Notes: generated by a model not told the origin, from the letters alone. A DNA stretch of 64,000 nt from Serratia silvae (GCF_023282985.1 NZ_JAGQDC010000002.1:1-64000); one strand, 5' to 3'; positions 7,518 to 17,579 are shown, counted from the stretch's first letter. A program made the numbers and translations.

Positions 7518-8468
7518 TTATTCGCGGTCTAATTTATCCGTGTGTTCTTTCCTGGAGTGATTCTCCCGTTGTGCCTTCAGCCGTTCGGCTTTGGTCTTAT
7601 CACTCATATCATTACGGATCTGCGCATGGCTGATCAGGGCGAAGATAAAGCTGCCGCCGATGATATTGCCCGCCAACGTCGGGATGGCGAACGGGTAGAA
7701 GAACTCCTGCCAAGGGAGTGCTCCGCTAAACACCAGATACAGGATCTCGACGGAACCGACCACGATATGGGTCAGATCGCAAATCGCCACCAGGTAGGTC
7801 ATCAACACGATCACCCAGATCTTGGCTGCCCCGGCTGAAGGGAACATCCACACCATCGTGGCGATGATCCAACCTGCCAGAATGCCGTTGGCAAACATCT
7901 CCCCAGGAGAGTTATGCATGATTTCCTCAGACAGGCTGGTAAAGGCGGCGCGGGTATTCTCATCAAAAATGGGCATATGGATAAACGCCAGTGCGGCCAG
8001 GCCGGTGCCGAGTAGATTCCCCAACAGCACTATCCCCCATAGGCGGAACAGAATAGCGAAGTTCTTCGGCGTCGGCTTATGCATAATGGGCAGTACCGCA
8101 GTGACGGTGTTTTCCGTAAACAGCTGCTGGCGAGCCATGATGACGATGATAAAGCCGAAGGTATAACCGATGTTCTCGATAAAAAACCGGCTTGGGTCGT
8201 CCGGTAGTCGTGCGTGAAAAATCCCTTTCGCTGCCAGGGAAGCTCCCATCGACAAGCCGGCCGCCAAGGCCGACAGCATTAACGCCAGCCAGTCACGCTC
8301 CAGTTCTTTCTCCCCCTCCATGCGGATTTGCTCATGCACGGCAGCGGCGCGTGAGGGGAGTTTTTCCTCATTGACCTCAATGGTGGATTTGCCCTGATCG
8401 TGCTCTTCGCTTTCGACCTTAACGCTGTTTTCATTGCTGTTGGTTGGACGTTCGGGTTTTGCGCTCAA
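7518..8468 (-). CDS. yfdC: YfdC, formate/nitrite-transporter-family inner membrane protein
   Basis: 316 residues. A charged N-terminal tail of about 75 residues is followed by six hydrophobic segments with FNT-family features: MLSALAAGLSMGASLAAKG in the first helix region, a re-entrant segment near FGFIIVIMARQQLFTENTVTAVLP, and GNIIGGSFIFALI in the last helix. The C-terminus is charged. FNT proteins form pentameric channels for small monovalent anions; the YfdC substrate is not known. Its place beside argW is as in E. coli. It is followed (on its strand) by the tRNA gene about 150 bases away. Confidence 0.92.
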   Translation of the reverse strand: MSAKPERPTNSNENSVKVESEEHDQGKSTIEVNEEKLPSRAAAVHEQIRMEGEKELERDWLALMLSALAAGLSMGASLAAKGIFHARLPDDPSRFFIENIGYTFGFIIVIMARQQLFTENTVTAVLPIMHKPTPKNFAILFRLWGIVLLGNLLGTGLAALAFIHMPIFDENTRAAFTSLSEEIMHNSPGEMFANGILAGWIIATMVWMFPSAGAAKIWVIVLMTYLVAICDLTHIVVGSVEILYLVFSGALPWQEFFYPFAIPTLAGNIIGGSFIFALISHAQIRNDMSDKTKAERLKAQRENHSRKEHTDKLDRE

Positions 8469-8704
8469 TGGTCATTCTCCTTTCGGCTGATAACTAAGCG
8501 TAGTTGCTGATGAGGCGAAGGAAAGTGCGCCAACAAAATGAGAAAAAAGTAACGAAATTTTAACGTTGCTGATTTTTTCTACGCAATTTTGATCTGATGC
8601 GCAATATTACCCCTAATGGAGTACATTCACGCTAGGCTGCGGGCTTCGAGCGCACTGTGGCTTATGCTATGATTCGGTATCCCAAAGAAAAATATGAGTC
8701 CTCC

Positions 8705-9337
8705 ATGCTGGAAGCCAAAAATCTTAGTTGTGTACGAGACGAACGTACTCTGTTTGACAGGTTGAGTTTTTTGGTGAGCCCGGGGGACATTATTCAGGTG
8801 GAAGGCCCTAATGGGGCAGGCAAAACCAGCTTGCTGCGCATTTTGGCCGGGCTGGCGCAGCCAGACGCAGGTGAAGTGCTGTGGCAGGGCGAAAATACAC
8901 GCCATTGCCGTGAGCAATATCATCTGGACCTGCTGTTTCTGGGGCACCAGCCGGGGATTAAATCCATGCTGACCCCGTTTGAGAATTTGCAGTTTTACCA
9001 GGCTGTTAACCACTCATCCGATCGTCAGGCCATCTGGCAGGCGTTGGAGCAGGTCGGCTTGGTAGGTTACGAGGATTTGCCGGTGGCGCAGCTTTCTGCC
9101 GGGCAACAGCGGCGGGTGGCGCTGGCACGGCTCTGGCTCAGCAAAAGCCCGCTGTGGATCCTGGATGAGCCTTTGACGGCCATAGACAAGCAAGGCGTGG
9201 TGGAGCTGACCGCGCTGTTTGGGCAACATGCGCAACGTGGCGGTATGGTGTTACTGACTACGCATCAAGATTTAACCGATACACAGCAGGCGGTAAGGAA
9301 AATTCGCCTGACACAGACCAGCGCGGAGATTGCCTGA
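8705..9337 (+). CDS. ccmA: CcmA, ATPase of the heme-handling ABC complex
   Basis: About 210 residues, the usual size. Walker A is [10 protein letters not shown], the signature is LSAGQQRR, and Walker B is [12 protein letters not shown]. With CcmB, CcmC and CcmD it uses ATP to release holo-CcmE for cytochrome c maturation. Start chosen at ATG 8705 ([17 protein letters not shown]), where similarity to CcmA begins; an in-frame ATG at 8657 would add 16 residues that do not resemble the family. First gene of the ccm operon; its stop overlaps the ccmB start (TGATG). Confidence 0.95.
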   Translation: MLEAKNLSCVRDERTLFDRLSFLVSPGDIIQVEGPNGAGKTSLLRILAGLAQPDAGEVLWQGENTRHCREQYHLDLLFLGHQPGIKSMLTPFENLQFYQAVNHSSDRQAIWQALEQVGLVGYEDLPVAQLSAGQQRRVALARLWLSKSPLWILDEPLTAIDKQGVVELTALFGQHAQRGGMVLLTTHQDLTDTQQAVRKIRLTQTSAEIA

Positions 9338-9996
9338 TGTTCTTCATCATACTGCGGCGGGAACTGAAAATTGCCTTTCGTAAAGGCTCCGAGATTGTTA
9401 ACCCGCTGTGGTTCTTCCTGATCGTGATCACGCTGTTTCCGTTGGGTGTTGGGCCAGAACCGCAATTGCTGGCGCGGATTGCGCCGGGGATTATCTGGGT
9501 AGCGGCGCTGTTAGCCTCGTTGCTTTCGCTGGAGCGATTGTTCCGTGATGACTACCTGGATGGTTCATTGGAACAGCTACTCTTATTGCCAACGCAGCTG
9601 CCAATGACGGTGTTAGGCAAAGTGTGTGCTCACTGGATCGTGACCGGATTGCCGTTGTTGATCCTGTCGCCGCTGGTGGCGCTGTTGCTGTCGTTGGATG
9701 TGAATACCTGGATGTCGATGGCGCTTACCCTGCTGCTGGGCACCCCAACGCTGAGTCTGATTGGTGCTATCGGGGTGGCATTGACGGTGGGGCTGCGTAA
9801 AGGCGGCGTGTTGCTGAGTTTGCTGGTGTTGCCGCTGTATATTCCGGTACTGATATTTGCTACCGCAGCGATAGATGCCGCCTCGATGGGGATGCCGATC
9901 GACGGTTACCTGGCCATCCTGGGCGCGATGTTGGCGGGCAGTATAACCCTGGCGCCTTTTGCCACTGCAGCTGCGTTGCGTGTAAGCGTACACTAG
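9337..9996 (+). CDS. ccmB: CcmB, membrane subunit of the CcmABCD complex
   Basis: 219 residues with six predicted membrane helices, matching CcmB in length and in the N-terminal segment [19 protein letters not shown]. It pairs with CcmA in the inner membrane. The ATG overlaps the ccmA stop, showing translational coupling. Unlike the rest of the operon, its 3' end is separated from ccmC by 152 bases that contain an ERIC-like palindrome. Confidence 0.95.
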   Translation: MFFIILRRELKIAFRKGSEIVNPLWFFLIVITLFPLGVGPEPQLLARIAPGIIWVAALLASLLSLERLFRDDYLDGSLEQLLLLPTQLPMTVLGKVCAHWIVTGLPLLILSPLVALLLSLDVNTWMSMALTLLLGTPTLSLIGAIGVALTVGLRKGGVLLSLLVLPLYIPVLIFATAAIDAASMGMPIDGYLAILGAMLAGSITLAPFATAAALRVSVH

Positions 9997-10023
9997 CTGG
10001 AAATTTAATCGCGGATGAATGCC

Positions 10024-10069
10024 TATACCCTATGGATTTCGAGCTGCAGCTTGAAAGACGACGGGTATA
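10024..10069. repeat. 46-bp ERIC-derived palindrome inside the ccm operon
   Basis: Begins TATACCCTATGGATTTC and ends CTTGAAAGACGACGGGTATA, which are the two ends seen in the full-length copies at 35502 and 61491. The middle of about 80 bp is missing. It lies in the only long gap of an otherwise overlapping operon, 80 bases ahead of ccmC. Confidence 0.75.
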
Positions 10070-10148
10070 TAAGAGCCTTTTCCGCACGCAAGACTATCGC
10101 CGCTCTGCCAGAAGAGAGCGGCAACCGAATGATTTATTACCGTGAGCA

Positions 10149-10895
10149 ATGACGACAATGTGGAAATGGTTACATCAATTTGCCAGGCCGGAACGGCTGT
10201 ACCATGTCTGTGGCCGCTTTGTCCCCTGGTTGGGGATAGCGGGCGCCCTCTGTCTGCTGGTCGGCTGGGTGTGGGGCTTTGGTTTCGCACCTAAAGATTA
10301 TCAACAGGGTGACAGCTTCCGTATCATGTACATTCATGTTCCGGCGGCCATCTGGTCGATGGGCATTTATGGCTCGATGGCGATAGCGGCGTTTATCGGC
10401 CTGGTCTGGCAGATGAAAATGTCCGATACCGTGGTCGCGGCCATGGCTCCGGTCGGCGCGGTGTTCACTTTTATTGCACTGGTTACCGGCTCTGCCTGGG
10501 GCAAACCGATGTGGGGCACCTGGTGGGTGTGGGACGCACGCCTAACCTCGGAGCTGGTATTGCTGTTCCTTTATATGGGCATCATTGCGTTGTATAACGC
10601 TTTCGATGATCGCCGCCTGGCCGGGCGAGCCGCCGGTATTCTGGTACTGGTGGGGGTGATCAACATTCCGATCATTCACTTCTCAGTCGAATGGTGGAAT
10701 ACCCTCCATCAGGGCTCAACCAATATGCAGCAGAGCATTGCGCCAAGTATGCGTTATCCGCTGCGTTGGGCGATCTTCGGTTACCTGCTGTTCTTTATTA
10801 CGCTGACCTTGATGCGCCTGCGAAATCTGATCCTTTTCCAGGAACGTCAGCGCCCTTGGGTCGCCGAATTGGTTAACAAGGAGCGTCAGTCATGA
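10149..10895 (+). CDS. ccmC: CcmC, heme-handling protein loading CcmE
   Basis: 248 residues with six helices and the tryptophan-rich periplasmic WWD motif (GTWWVWDARLTSEL, residues about 118-132) that holds heme, with conserved histidines in flanking loops (YIHVPAA and NIPIIHFSVEWWN). It presents heme to the CcmE histidine. ATG 10149 is preceded by a weak GTGAGCAATG context. Its stop overlaps ccmD by four bases. Confidence 0.95.
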   Translation: MTTMWKWLHQFARPERLYHVCGRFVPWLGIAGALCLLVGWVWGFGFAPKDYQQGDSFRIMYIHVPAAIWSMGIYGSMAIAAFIGLVWQMKMSDTVVAAMAPVGAVFTFIALVTGSAWGKPMWGTWWVWDARLTSELVLLFLYMGIIALYNAFDDRRLAGRAAGILVLVGVINIPIIHFSVEWWNTLHQGSTNMQQSIAPSMRYPLRWAIFGYLLFFITLTLMRLRNLILFQERQRPWVAELVNKERQS

Positions 10896-11143
10896 ATGCT
10901 GCATTCAGTTCCTGGCAGGCGTTCTTCGCCATGGGCGGTTACGCGTTTTACGTTTGGTTGGCCGTGGCCGCAACCCTGCTTTCCCTGCTGGGGCTGCTGG
11001 TCCACACCCTGTGGCAGCGCAAGCAGCTACTGGCCGAGGTCAGCCGCCAAGCGTCACGTGAACGGCGTATTCGGCAATCACAGCAGCCAAAGCAATCCGC
11101 GGCCACACCGCAGTCTGTTAACTCGCGGGAGAAATCACAGTGA
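10892..11143 (+). CDS. ccmD: CcmD, small membrane protein of the CcmABCD complex
   Basis: 83 residues. One membrane helix ([22 protein letters not shown]) is followed by a basic cytoplasmic tail, as in CcmD, which helps release holo-CcmE from CcmABC. The tail is somewhat longer than the E. coli protein (69 residues). Start overlaps ccmC (ATGA) and its stop overlaps the GTG of ccmE. Confidence 0.92.
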   Translation: MNAAFSSWQAFFAMGGYAFYVWLAVAATLLSLLGLLVHTLWQRKQLLAEVSRQASRERRIRQSQQPKQSAATPQSVNSREKSQ

Positions 11144-11634
11144 ACCCACGTCGTAAAAGCCGCCTCTATCTGGTCATTGTCGTACTGATTGGCGTCGCGC
11201 TCACCGCCACGCTGATGCTGTATGCCTTGCGCTCCAATATCGACCTGTTCTATACCCCAAGCGAGATCCTGCAAGGCAAGGGTGAAAAGCATGAAAAGCC
11301 CGAGGTGGGGCAGCGCTTGCGTATCGGTGGCATGGTCATGCCTGGCTCGGTCAAACGCGATCAGCAAAGCCTGCAGGTGAGCTTCAAGGTCTATGACGCC
11401 AAGGGGGCCATCGAAGTGACCTACAACGGGATTTTGCCGGATCTGTTCCGTGAGGGGCAGGGCGTAGTGGCACAAGGCGTGTTGGGGGAAGGTAACGTGG
11501 TCAATGCGCGTGAAGTGCTGGCCAAACACGATGAAAAATATACGCCACCAGAAGTCGCGGATGCCATGAAAGAGAATCATAAAAGCCCGGCCTCTACCTA
11601 TAGCAGTTCGCCGGACGGGGGCAACAAGTCATGA
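11140..11634 (+). CDS. ccmE: CcmE, periplasmic heme chaperone
   Basis: 164 residues with an N-terminal signal anchor ([21 protein letters not shown]) and an OB-fold periplasmic domain. The heme-binding HxxxY motif is present as [11 protein letters not shown] near residue 130. It accepts heme covalently from CcmC and gives it to CcmF/H. Translation starts at GTG 11140, overlapping the ccmD stop. The C-terminal tail after the motif is Ser/Pro-rich and probably flexible. Confidence 0.95.
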   Translation: MNPRRKSRLYLVIVVLIGVALTATLMLYALRSNIDLFYTPSEILQGKGEKHEKPEVGQRLRIGGMVMPGSVKRDQQSLQVSFKVYDAKGAIEVTYNGILPDLFREGQGVVAQGVLGEGNVVNAREVLAKHDEKYTPPEVADAMKENHKSPASTYSSSPDGGNKS

Positions 11635-13601
11635 TGCCGGAACTTGGGAGTTTTCTGCTGTGCCTGGCGTTGGCGATTTCGTTGCTGCTGAGCCTTTATC
11701 CGCAATGGGGAGCGGCGCGTCAGGATAGACGCATGATGGCGGTAGCCCGCCCGTTAACCTATGGCATGTTTTTCGCCATCGCCCTGGCATTTGCCTGCCT
11801 GGTGTACGCGTTTATTACCAATGACTTTACCGTTTCCTATGTAGCAGCCAACTCCAATACCAAGCTACCGGTGTATTACCGCATTGCGGCGACGTGGGGA
11901 GCGCACGAAGGTTCCCTGCTGCTGTGGGTGCTGCTGCTGAGCTGCTGGTCACTGGCGGTTGCCATGTGTAGCCGCGCAATGCCGCAGGATGCCGTGGCAC
12001 GCGTGTTGTCGGTGATGGGGATGATCACCGCCGGGTTCTTGCTGTTCATCATTATGACCTCCAACCCGTTTACCCGTACCTTGCCGAGTTTCCCTATAGA
12101 CGGTGGCGACCTTAACCCGCTGTTGCAGGATATCGGGCTGATCTTCCATCCGCCGTTGCTGTATATGGGTTATGTGGGCTTCTCTGTGGCCTTTGCCTTC
12201 GCCATTGCTTCACTGATGGCCGGGCGGCTCGATACGGCCTGGGCTCGTTGGTCGCGTCCCTGGACCACGGCGGCCTGGGTCTTCCTGACCATGGGCATCG
12301 TGCTGGGGTCAGCGTGGGCTTACTATGAGCTGGGCTGGGGCGGCTGGTGGTTCTGGGATCCGGTCGAAAACGCCTCCTTTATGCCTTGGCTGGCCGGTAC
12401 GGCCTTGATGCACTCGCTGGCGGTCACCGAAAAACGCGGGACTTTCAAAGCCTGGACGGTGCTGCTGGCTATCACCGCCTTCTCCTTGTGCCTGTTGGGC
12501 ACCTTCCTGGTGCGTTCCGGCGTGCTGGTTTCCGTTCACTCCTTTGCCTCCGATCCGGCGCGCGGGATGTTTATCCTCGCCTATCTGGTGATCGTGATTG
12601 GCGGCTCGCTGTTGCTGTATGCCGTGAAGGGGGGGCAGGTGCGTAGCCGGGTACAGCATGAAACCTTCTCGCGGGAAACCTTCCTGTTGGGCAACAACGT
12701 CTTGCTGATCGCCGCCACGCTGGTGGTGTTGTTGGGTACCCTGTTGCCGCTGGTGCATAAACAGTTGGGACTGGGCAGCATTTCCATCGGTGAGCCTTTC
12801 TTCAATACCATGTTCACCTGGCTGATGGCACCGCTGGCGCTGCTGCTGGGCATCGGTCCGTTGGTGCGTTGGCGTCGTGACGAACCTACCAAGCTCTGGC
12901 GTCGCCTAGGCGTGGCGTTGGTGATCACGCTGGTACTGTCGATCCTGCTGCCTTGGCTGCTGCAAGACAGTATCGTCGGAATGACGGTAGTCGGGCTGAT
13001 TATGGCCATCTGGGTGATCCTGCTGACCCTGATGGAGCTGCATGAGCGAGCCACCCATCGCCACGGTTTCTGGCAGGGGCTCAAGCACCTTTCCCGTAGC
13101 CATTGGGGCATGGTGTTAGGCCATCTGGGCGTGGCTGTCACGGTGATCGGTATCGCTTTTAGCCAAAACTACAGCGTTGAGCGTGATGTGCGCATGAAGG
13201 CCGGTGATAGCGTGGAAATTCACGACTATCGCTTCATCTTCCGCGACGTTCACGATATCCGTGGCTCAAACTATACCGGCGGCGTCGGGATTATCGATGT
13301 CACCCGTAACGGCAAGGCAGAAGCCACCTTGCATGCGGAAAAACGCTATTACAGCGTGGCGCGCAGCATGATGACGGAAGCCGCCATCGACGGTGGCCTA
13401 ACGCGCGATCTGTACGCCGCGTTGGGTGAAGAGTTGGACGATGGCTCCTGGGCAGTGCGGCTTTACTACAAACCTTTTGTCCGTTGGATCTGGTTCGGTG
13501 GGGTGTTTATGGCGATTGGCGGCGTGTTGTGTATTCTCGATCCGCGCTATCGCATGAGCAAAAAACTCAAACGTGAAGCCAAACAAGGGGAGCAGGCATG
13601 A
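11631..13601 (+). CDS. ccmF: CcmF, heme lyase subunit
   Basis: 656 residues, about 15 membrane helices, with the periplasmic WWD domain [13 protein letters not shown] (residues about 230-245) that binds heme and conserved histidine loops ([24 protein letters not shown]). With CcmH and CcmI it ligates heme to CXXCH motifs of apocytochromes. ATG overlaps the ccmE stop by four bases; it overlaps ccmG at its end. Confidence 0.95.
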   Translation: MMPELGSFLLCLALAISLLLSLYPQWGAARQDRRMMAVARPLTYGMFFAIALAFACLVYAFITNDFTVSYVAANSNTKLPVYYRIAATWGAHEGSLLLWVLLLSCWSLAVAMCSRAMPQDAVARVLSVMGMITAGFLLFIIMTSNPFTRTLPSFPIDGGDLNPLLQDIGLIFHPPLLYMGYVGFSVAFAFAIASLMAGRLDTAWARWSRPWTTAAWVFLTMGIVLGSAWAYYELGWGGWWFWDPVENASFMPWLAGTALMHSLAVTEKRGTFKAWTVLLAITAFSLCLLGTFLVRSGVLVSVHSFASDPARGMFILAYLVIVIGGSLLLYAVKGGQVRSRVQHETFSRETFLLGNNVLLIAATLVVLLGTLLPLVHKQLGLGSISIGEPFFNTMFTWLMAPLALLLGIGPLVRWRRDEPTKLWRRLGVALVITLVLSILLPWLLQDSIVGMTVVGLIMAIWVILLTLMELHERATHRHGFWQGLKHLSRSHWGMVLGHLGVAVTVIGIAFSQNYSVERDVRMKAGDSVEIHDYRFIFRDVHDIRGSNYTGGVGIIDVTRNGKAEATLHAEKRYYSVARSMMTEAAIDGGLTRDLYAALGEELDDGSWAVRLYYKPFVRWIWFGGVFMAIGGVLCILDPRYRMSKKLKREAKQGEQA

Positions 13602-14149
13602 ACCGTAAACTGTTATTTATTCCGTTAATCCTGTTCCTGTTGTTGGTGGTGGCTTTGTTGGTACAGCTGACGCGTAACGCTGGCGGTGAAGATCCTACCA
13701 TGCTGGAGTCTGCGCTGATTGGTAAACCGGTGCCGACCTTCAAGTTGGAATCCCTGGAACATCCAGGTAAAACCTTCGATCAGGCAGTGCTGCGCACGGG
13801 CAAACCGATATTGCTGAACGTGTGGGCGACCTGGTGCCCCACTTGTCGGGCGGAGCACGAGTATCTCAATATTCTGGCGGCCAAAGGTATCCGCGTAGTG
13901 GGGCTAAACTATAAAGACGATCGCCAGAAGGCAGTGGTGTGGCTCAATCAGTTGGGTAACCCTTATGCGCTGAGTCTGTACGACGGCGACGGCATGCTGG
14001 GGTTGGATCTCGGCGTGTATGGCGCACCGGAGACCTTCCTGATCGACGGTGAAGGTATTATCCGCTACCGCCACGCCGGGGACATGAATGAGCGTGTCTG
14101 GCAGCAGGAAGTGTTACCGCTGTACCGTAAATATGGGGGCGACGCATGA
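13598..14149 (+). CDS. ccmG: CcmG/DsbE, membrane-anchored thiol reductase
   Basis: 183 residues: N-terminal anchor (LLFIPLILFLLLVVALLVQL) and a periplasmic thioredoxin fold with the active site WATWCPTCRAEH and the cis-proline segment GVYGAPETFLID. It keeps apocytochrome c cysteines reduced for heme attachment. It starts inside the end of ccmF (ATGA) and overlaps ccmH. Confidence 0.95.
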   Translation: MNRKLLFIPLILFLLLVVALLVQLTRNAGGEDPTMLESALIGKPVPTFKLESLEHPGKTFDQAVLRTGKPILLNVWATWCPTCRAEHEYLNILAAKGIRVVGLNYKDDRQKAVVWLNQLGNPYALSLYDGDGMLGLDLGVYGAPETFLIDGEGIIRYRHAGDMNERVWQQEVLPLYRKYGGDA

Positions 14150-14613
14150 GGCTGATAACCATACTGGTGGCGGCATTGCTAAGCTGGAGTGCTGCTGCAG
14201 CCATCGATACTTACAAATTCAATTCGGTAGAGCAGGAACAGCAATACCGCGAGTTGACCGAACAGCTGCGCTGCCCTAAATGCCAGAACAACAGCATCGC
14301 CGATTCCAACGCCATCATCGCGGCGGATATGCGCACCAAGGTGTATGAGCTGATGATGCAGGGGCAAGACAAGCAACAGGTCATCGATTATATGGTGGCG
14401 CGCTACGGCAATTTTGTGACCTATGAACCCCCGGTGACCCCAGCTACCTTGATCTTGTGGGTCGGGCCGCTGCTGTTCGTGCTGATTGGTGGGGCAGTAG
14501 TAATACTGCGTACCCGTCAACGTCGGGCGGGCGCAGTCAACCAGGAATTCTCCGAGCAGGAGCAGCAGCGTCTTGCGGCGTTGCTGAAAGAGACTGACAG
14601 GAAGAAACCCTAA
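14146..14613 (+). CDS. ccmH: CcmH, thiol-redox subunit of heme lyase
   Basis: 155 residues. Signal peptide, then the three-helix domain with the redox motif LRCPKCQNNS, then a membrane helix (LILWVGPLLFVLIGGAVVIL). This matches the short CcmH form. In E. coli the equivalent gene is fused to ccmI; here ccmI is separate and its ATG overlaps the ccmH stop by one base (TAATG). It reduces the apocytochrome-CcmG mixed disulfide. Confidence 0.93.
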   Translation: MRLITILVAALLSWSAAAAIDTYKFNSVEQEQQYRELTEQLRCPKCQNNSIADSNAIIAADMRTKVYELMMQGQDKQQVIDYMVARYGNFVTYEPPVTPATLILWVGPLLFVLIGGAVVILRTRQRRAGAVNQEFSEQEQQRLAALLKETDRKKP

Positions 14614-15827
14614 TGGCTTTTTGGCTGATAATTATAGTGTTGTTGGTCGGTGCGAGCGCGTTGCTGGTTGTGCCAGCGATGCGCGAAGGGAAACAAAGTA
14701 CGGCGGCCAGCCGTGATACGCTCAACAAGGCGTTCTACCAGGATCGCCTTGACGAGCTGGCGCAAGATGAAGATCAAGGGGTGGTTGCGGAACGCCCTGA
14801 GTTGGTTAAAGAGCTGCAACAGAACCTGCTGAACGATATCCCTGGGCAACCGGATGAGCAGCCTGCGCGGCCCATCAATCGTTGGGCTTTGGTGCCAGGC
14901 GTGATGGTACTGGTGGTGGTATCGGTTGGGTTTTATCTGAAAACCGGCGGTTTGGCTCAGGTTATGGCCTGGCATCAGGTAGAATCCCAAATGCCGGAAC
15001 TGCGCGCGCGGGTGGCCAATGAACGTGCCCAGCCGCTGAGCATGGAAGAGATCGCCCGTCTTGGCCTGGGTTTACGCACCTCATTGCAGCAAGATGATAG
15101 AAATCTGAACGACTGGATGATGCTTGGCCGTGTCGGGATGGCGTTGAATAATGCCACCACGGCGACGCAGGCTTTTGCTCATGCGTACAGCCTGGATCCA
15201 ACCAATATGGAAGTACGCCTGGGCTATGCGGAAGTGCTGACGCGCTCTGGCGATCCGGAAGATAACAAGCAGGCGACCACGATGTTACGTACTATGGTGG
15301 CAGAAGATCACACCAACGTGCGCGTATTGAGCCTGCTGGCGTTCAACTCCTTTGAACAGGGCGATTACCAACAGGCGATCGGTGCCTGGCAGGTGATGTT
15401 GAAACTGTTGCCAGCCGACGACCAGCGTGTTGCAGTGATAAAACGCAGCATTGAACAAGCAAAAGTTCAGGTGGGCGCAGAAACTGTTAAACTCTCCGTC
15501 ACTGTCACGCTGTCGCCAGAGGCGGCAAAAGCATTACCACAACAAGGAACGCTGATCGTTTCGGTTACCGATGGAACCAACCCGGTGCCGGTAGCGGTTA
15601 AGCAATTGCCGCTTAGTCGTTTCCCGCTATCATTCACGTTGGATGACAGCAACGCCATGATGCCTGAGCGTCTGCTTTCGGCTCAGCAGCAGGTGAAGGT
15701 GCACGTCAGGCTTTCACAGGATGGTCTGGCAACGCCGCAGGCGGGCGACTGGTTTGGCGATAGTACGCTGCAAGCCTATAGCGGCAAGGAGCAGGTCAGC
15801 GTTCAGATAGATAAACAGGTTCCCTGA
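14613..15827 (+). CDS. ccmI: CcmI, TPR apocytochrome c chaperone
   Basis: 404 residues. Two membrane helices (residues 2-22 and about 91-110) flank a cytoplasmic segment; the periplasmic part has TPR repeats (about 130-280: LGRVGMALNNATTATQAFAHAYSLDPTN ...) and a beta-rich C-terminal domain. It holds the C-terminal end of apocytochromes c for the lyase. Last gene of the operon. No strong terminator follows; mlaA starts 34 bases downstream and may be read through. Confidence 0.9.
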   Translation: MAFWLIIIVLLVGASALLVVPAMREGKQSTAASRDTLNKAFYQDRLDELAQDEDQGVVAERPELVKELQQNLLNDIPGQPDEQPARPINRWALVPGVMVLVVVSVGFYLKTGGLAQVMAWHQVESQMPELRARVANERAQPLSMEEIARLGLGLRTSLQQDDRNLNDWMMLGRVGMALNNATTATQAFAHAYSLDPTNMEVRLGYAEVLTRSGDPEDNKQATTMLRTMVAEDHTNVRVLSLLAFNSFEQGDYQQAIGAWQVMLKLLPADDQRVAVIKRSIEQAKVQVGAETVKLSVTVTLSPEAAKALPQQGTLIVSVTDGTNPVPVAVKQLPLSRFPLSFTLDDSNAMMPERLLSAQQQVKVHVRLSQDGLATPQAGDWFGDSTLQAYSGKEQVSVQIDKQVP

Positions 15828-15861
15828 TAAAACGAATCCAAGGGTTTTCATGGAGAAATAT

Positions 15862-16623
15862 ATGAATTTTCGCCTGACTGGGCTGGCTTTCGCAACGGTG
15901 TTATTGGTAGGGTGTGCCAGCTCGCCTGGTGACGATCCGCAAGGACGTTCCGATCCTCTTGAAGGGTTTAACCGGGCGATGTTTAACTTCAACTATAACG
16001 TGATGGATCCCTACGTGCTGCGCCCGGTCGCGGTGGCATGGCGTGATTACGTCCCGACGCCTGCGCGTAATGGCTTGAGTAACTTTACTTCCAACTTGGA
16101 AGAGCCAGCCAGCATGGTGAACGAATTTCTGCGTGGTAACCCTTATCAGGGCATGAAGCACTTCAACCGTTTCTTCCTCAACACCCTGTTGGGGATGGGC
16201 GGGTTGATCGACGTGGCCGGAATGGCCAACCCGAAACTGGCGCGTGAAGAACCACGCCGCTTCGGTGGTACCTTGGGGAACTACGGCGTAGGTTACGGCC
16301 CGTATGTCCACTTACCGGTCTACGGCAGCTTTACCATTCGTGAAGACGGTGGTGACTGGGCGGATAGCGTTTATCCGGTGCTGAGTTATCTCACTTTCTG
16401 GATGTCGGCAGGTAAATGGGTAGTGGAAGGGGTTGAAACCCGTGCTCAATTGCTGGATTCCGATGGGTTGCTGCGCAACTCTTCCGATCCTTATGCGATG
16501 ATGCGTGACGCCTACTTCCAACGCCATGACTTCCTGGCGAATGATGGGGTGCTCAAGCCGCAGGAAAACCCGAATGCCAAGGCGATCCAGGGCGATCTGG
16601 ACGAGATCGACTCCGCCAACTAA
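15862..16623 (+). CDS. mlaA: MlaA, outer-membrane lipoprotein of phospholipid transport
   Basis: 253 residues. Lipoprotein signal peptide with lipobox LVGC (mature start CASSPGDDPQGRSDPLEGFNR). The body is collinear with E. coli MlaA/VacJ, including ARNGLSNFTSNLEEP, FFLNTLLGMGGLIDVAGMANPKL and LLDSDGLLR. It removes mislocalised phospholipids from the outer leaflet and passes them to MlaC. ATG 15862 is chosen because GGAG at 15852-15855 is well spaced; the upstream ATG 15850 overlaps that site. Confidence 0.96.
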   Translation: MNFRLTGLAFATVLLVGCASSPGDDPQGRSDPLEGFNRAMFNFNYNVMDPYVLRPVAVAWRDYVPTPARNGLSNFTSNLEEPASMVNEFLRGNPYQGMKHFNRFFLNTLLGMGGLIDVAGMANPKLAREEPRRFGGTLGNYGVGYGPYVHLPVYGSFTIREDGGDWADSVYPVLSYLTFWMSAGKWVVEGVETRAQLLDSDGLLRNSSDPYAMMRDAYFQRHDFLANDGVLKPQENPNAKAIQGDLDEIDSAN

Positions 16624-16664
16624 GGATTAGTTTTTTCAACGTATCCTGTGGTGAATAGCGTTTG

Positions 16665-16700
16665 AAAAAGGATCCCCGGAAATCCAGGGATCCTTTTTTA
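16665..16700 (+). terminator. Intrinsic terminator after mlaA
   Basis: AAAAAGGATCCC, a 10-nt spacer, GGGATCCTTTTTT. The long stem and T-run make a strong terminator, able to work in both directions. Confidence 0.92.
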
Positions 16701-16952
16701 TTTATGCAAATGATAATCATTTTTATTGAGGATTTTCTGGGATGGCGGTGCAGTAAATGCTAAAATCTACGCTAGGCGACTGCCGCTGGTTACATGAAAG
16801 GCAGAGCCCGTGGCTTGGGAGCCGGCTGGTGTGGAACAAGGATCGTTTATAGCGGATTGCAGCATCACCTTTTACCGCGTTTTGTACCCTCTTTCCTCCC
16901 GGTTTTCTGCTGCCGCGATATTTTCGCTGTGATGTGCACGGAGAACGCCAAT

Positions 16953-17579
16953 ATGGACCTACTTTCTTCAGGCAATGCCCCTTTCTTGATCGCTCTTTTC
17001 CTGCTGCTGTTTATTGGCGTGCTGGAAACGCTAGCGGTGTTTCTCGGTGCTTCCCTTTCCAGCCATTTCGACGCAGCTATAGATTCCCATCCGGATATTA
17101 CTCTGGGTGAGAACGTCTTCGCTCATGGCCTGAGCTGGCTGCATATCGGGCGTTTGCCGCTGCTGGTCATCATCGTGCTGTTTCTCGGCGGCTTTTCCCT
17201 GAGTGGTCTGATACTGCAATGGCTGGCAGGCGGTGAGCTACCGGTGTGGTTGGCGGTGATAGTTGCCTTTATCGTCGCCGTGTTTAGCGTGCGCTGGTGT
17301 GGTCGCGGCATTGCTCGCTACTTGCCACGCGATGAAAGCAGCGCGGTTTCCACGGACAGCTTTGTTGGGCGGATGGCAATAATGACCGGCGCAACGGCCA
17401 CGGCTGGCTCCCCGGCAGAAGCCAGGTTGACTGATGAGCACGGGCGCACCCATTACATTTTGATCGAGCCGGATGAGGTGGACGTCGCCTTTGTACGCGG
17501 AGCCAAGGTGCTGGTTACGGCGCGTATTTCTGGCTCTCGCTTCAGCGGCAGCGCCAACCCTTGGCCGGATCTGCTGTGA
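16953..17579 (+). CDS. yqiJ: YqiJ, OB-fold membrane partner of YqiK (NfeD-like)
   Basis: 208 residues, as in E. coli YqiJ (209). Three hydrophobic segments (about 10-30, 68-92, 98-118) precede an OB-fold domain (FVGRMAIMTGATATAGSPAEARL ... ARISGSRF). NfeD-type proteins accompany flotillins in membrane microdomains. ATG 16953 is preceded by GGAG at 16940; a 53-codon upstream extension exists but lacks family similarity. yqiK follows 52 bases later. Confidence 0.9.
   Translation: MDLLSSGNAPFLIALFLLLFIGVLETLAVFLGASLSSHFDAAIDSHPDITLGENVFAHGLSWLHIGRLPLLVIIVLFLGGFSLSGLILQWLAGGELPVWLAVIVAFIVAVFSVRWCGRGIARYLPRDESSAVSTDSFVGRMAIMTGATATAGSPAEARLTDEHGRTHYILIEPDEVDVAFVRGAKVLVTARISGSRFSGSANPWPDLL

Noticed and set aside
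16794-16952. 53-codon N-terminal extension of YqiJ
   Set aside because: The family start with good GGAG spacing is at 16953; the extension contains no conserved part.
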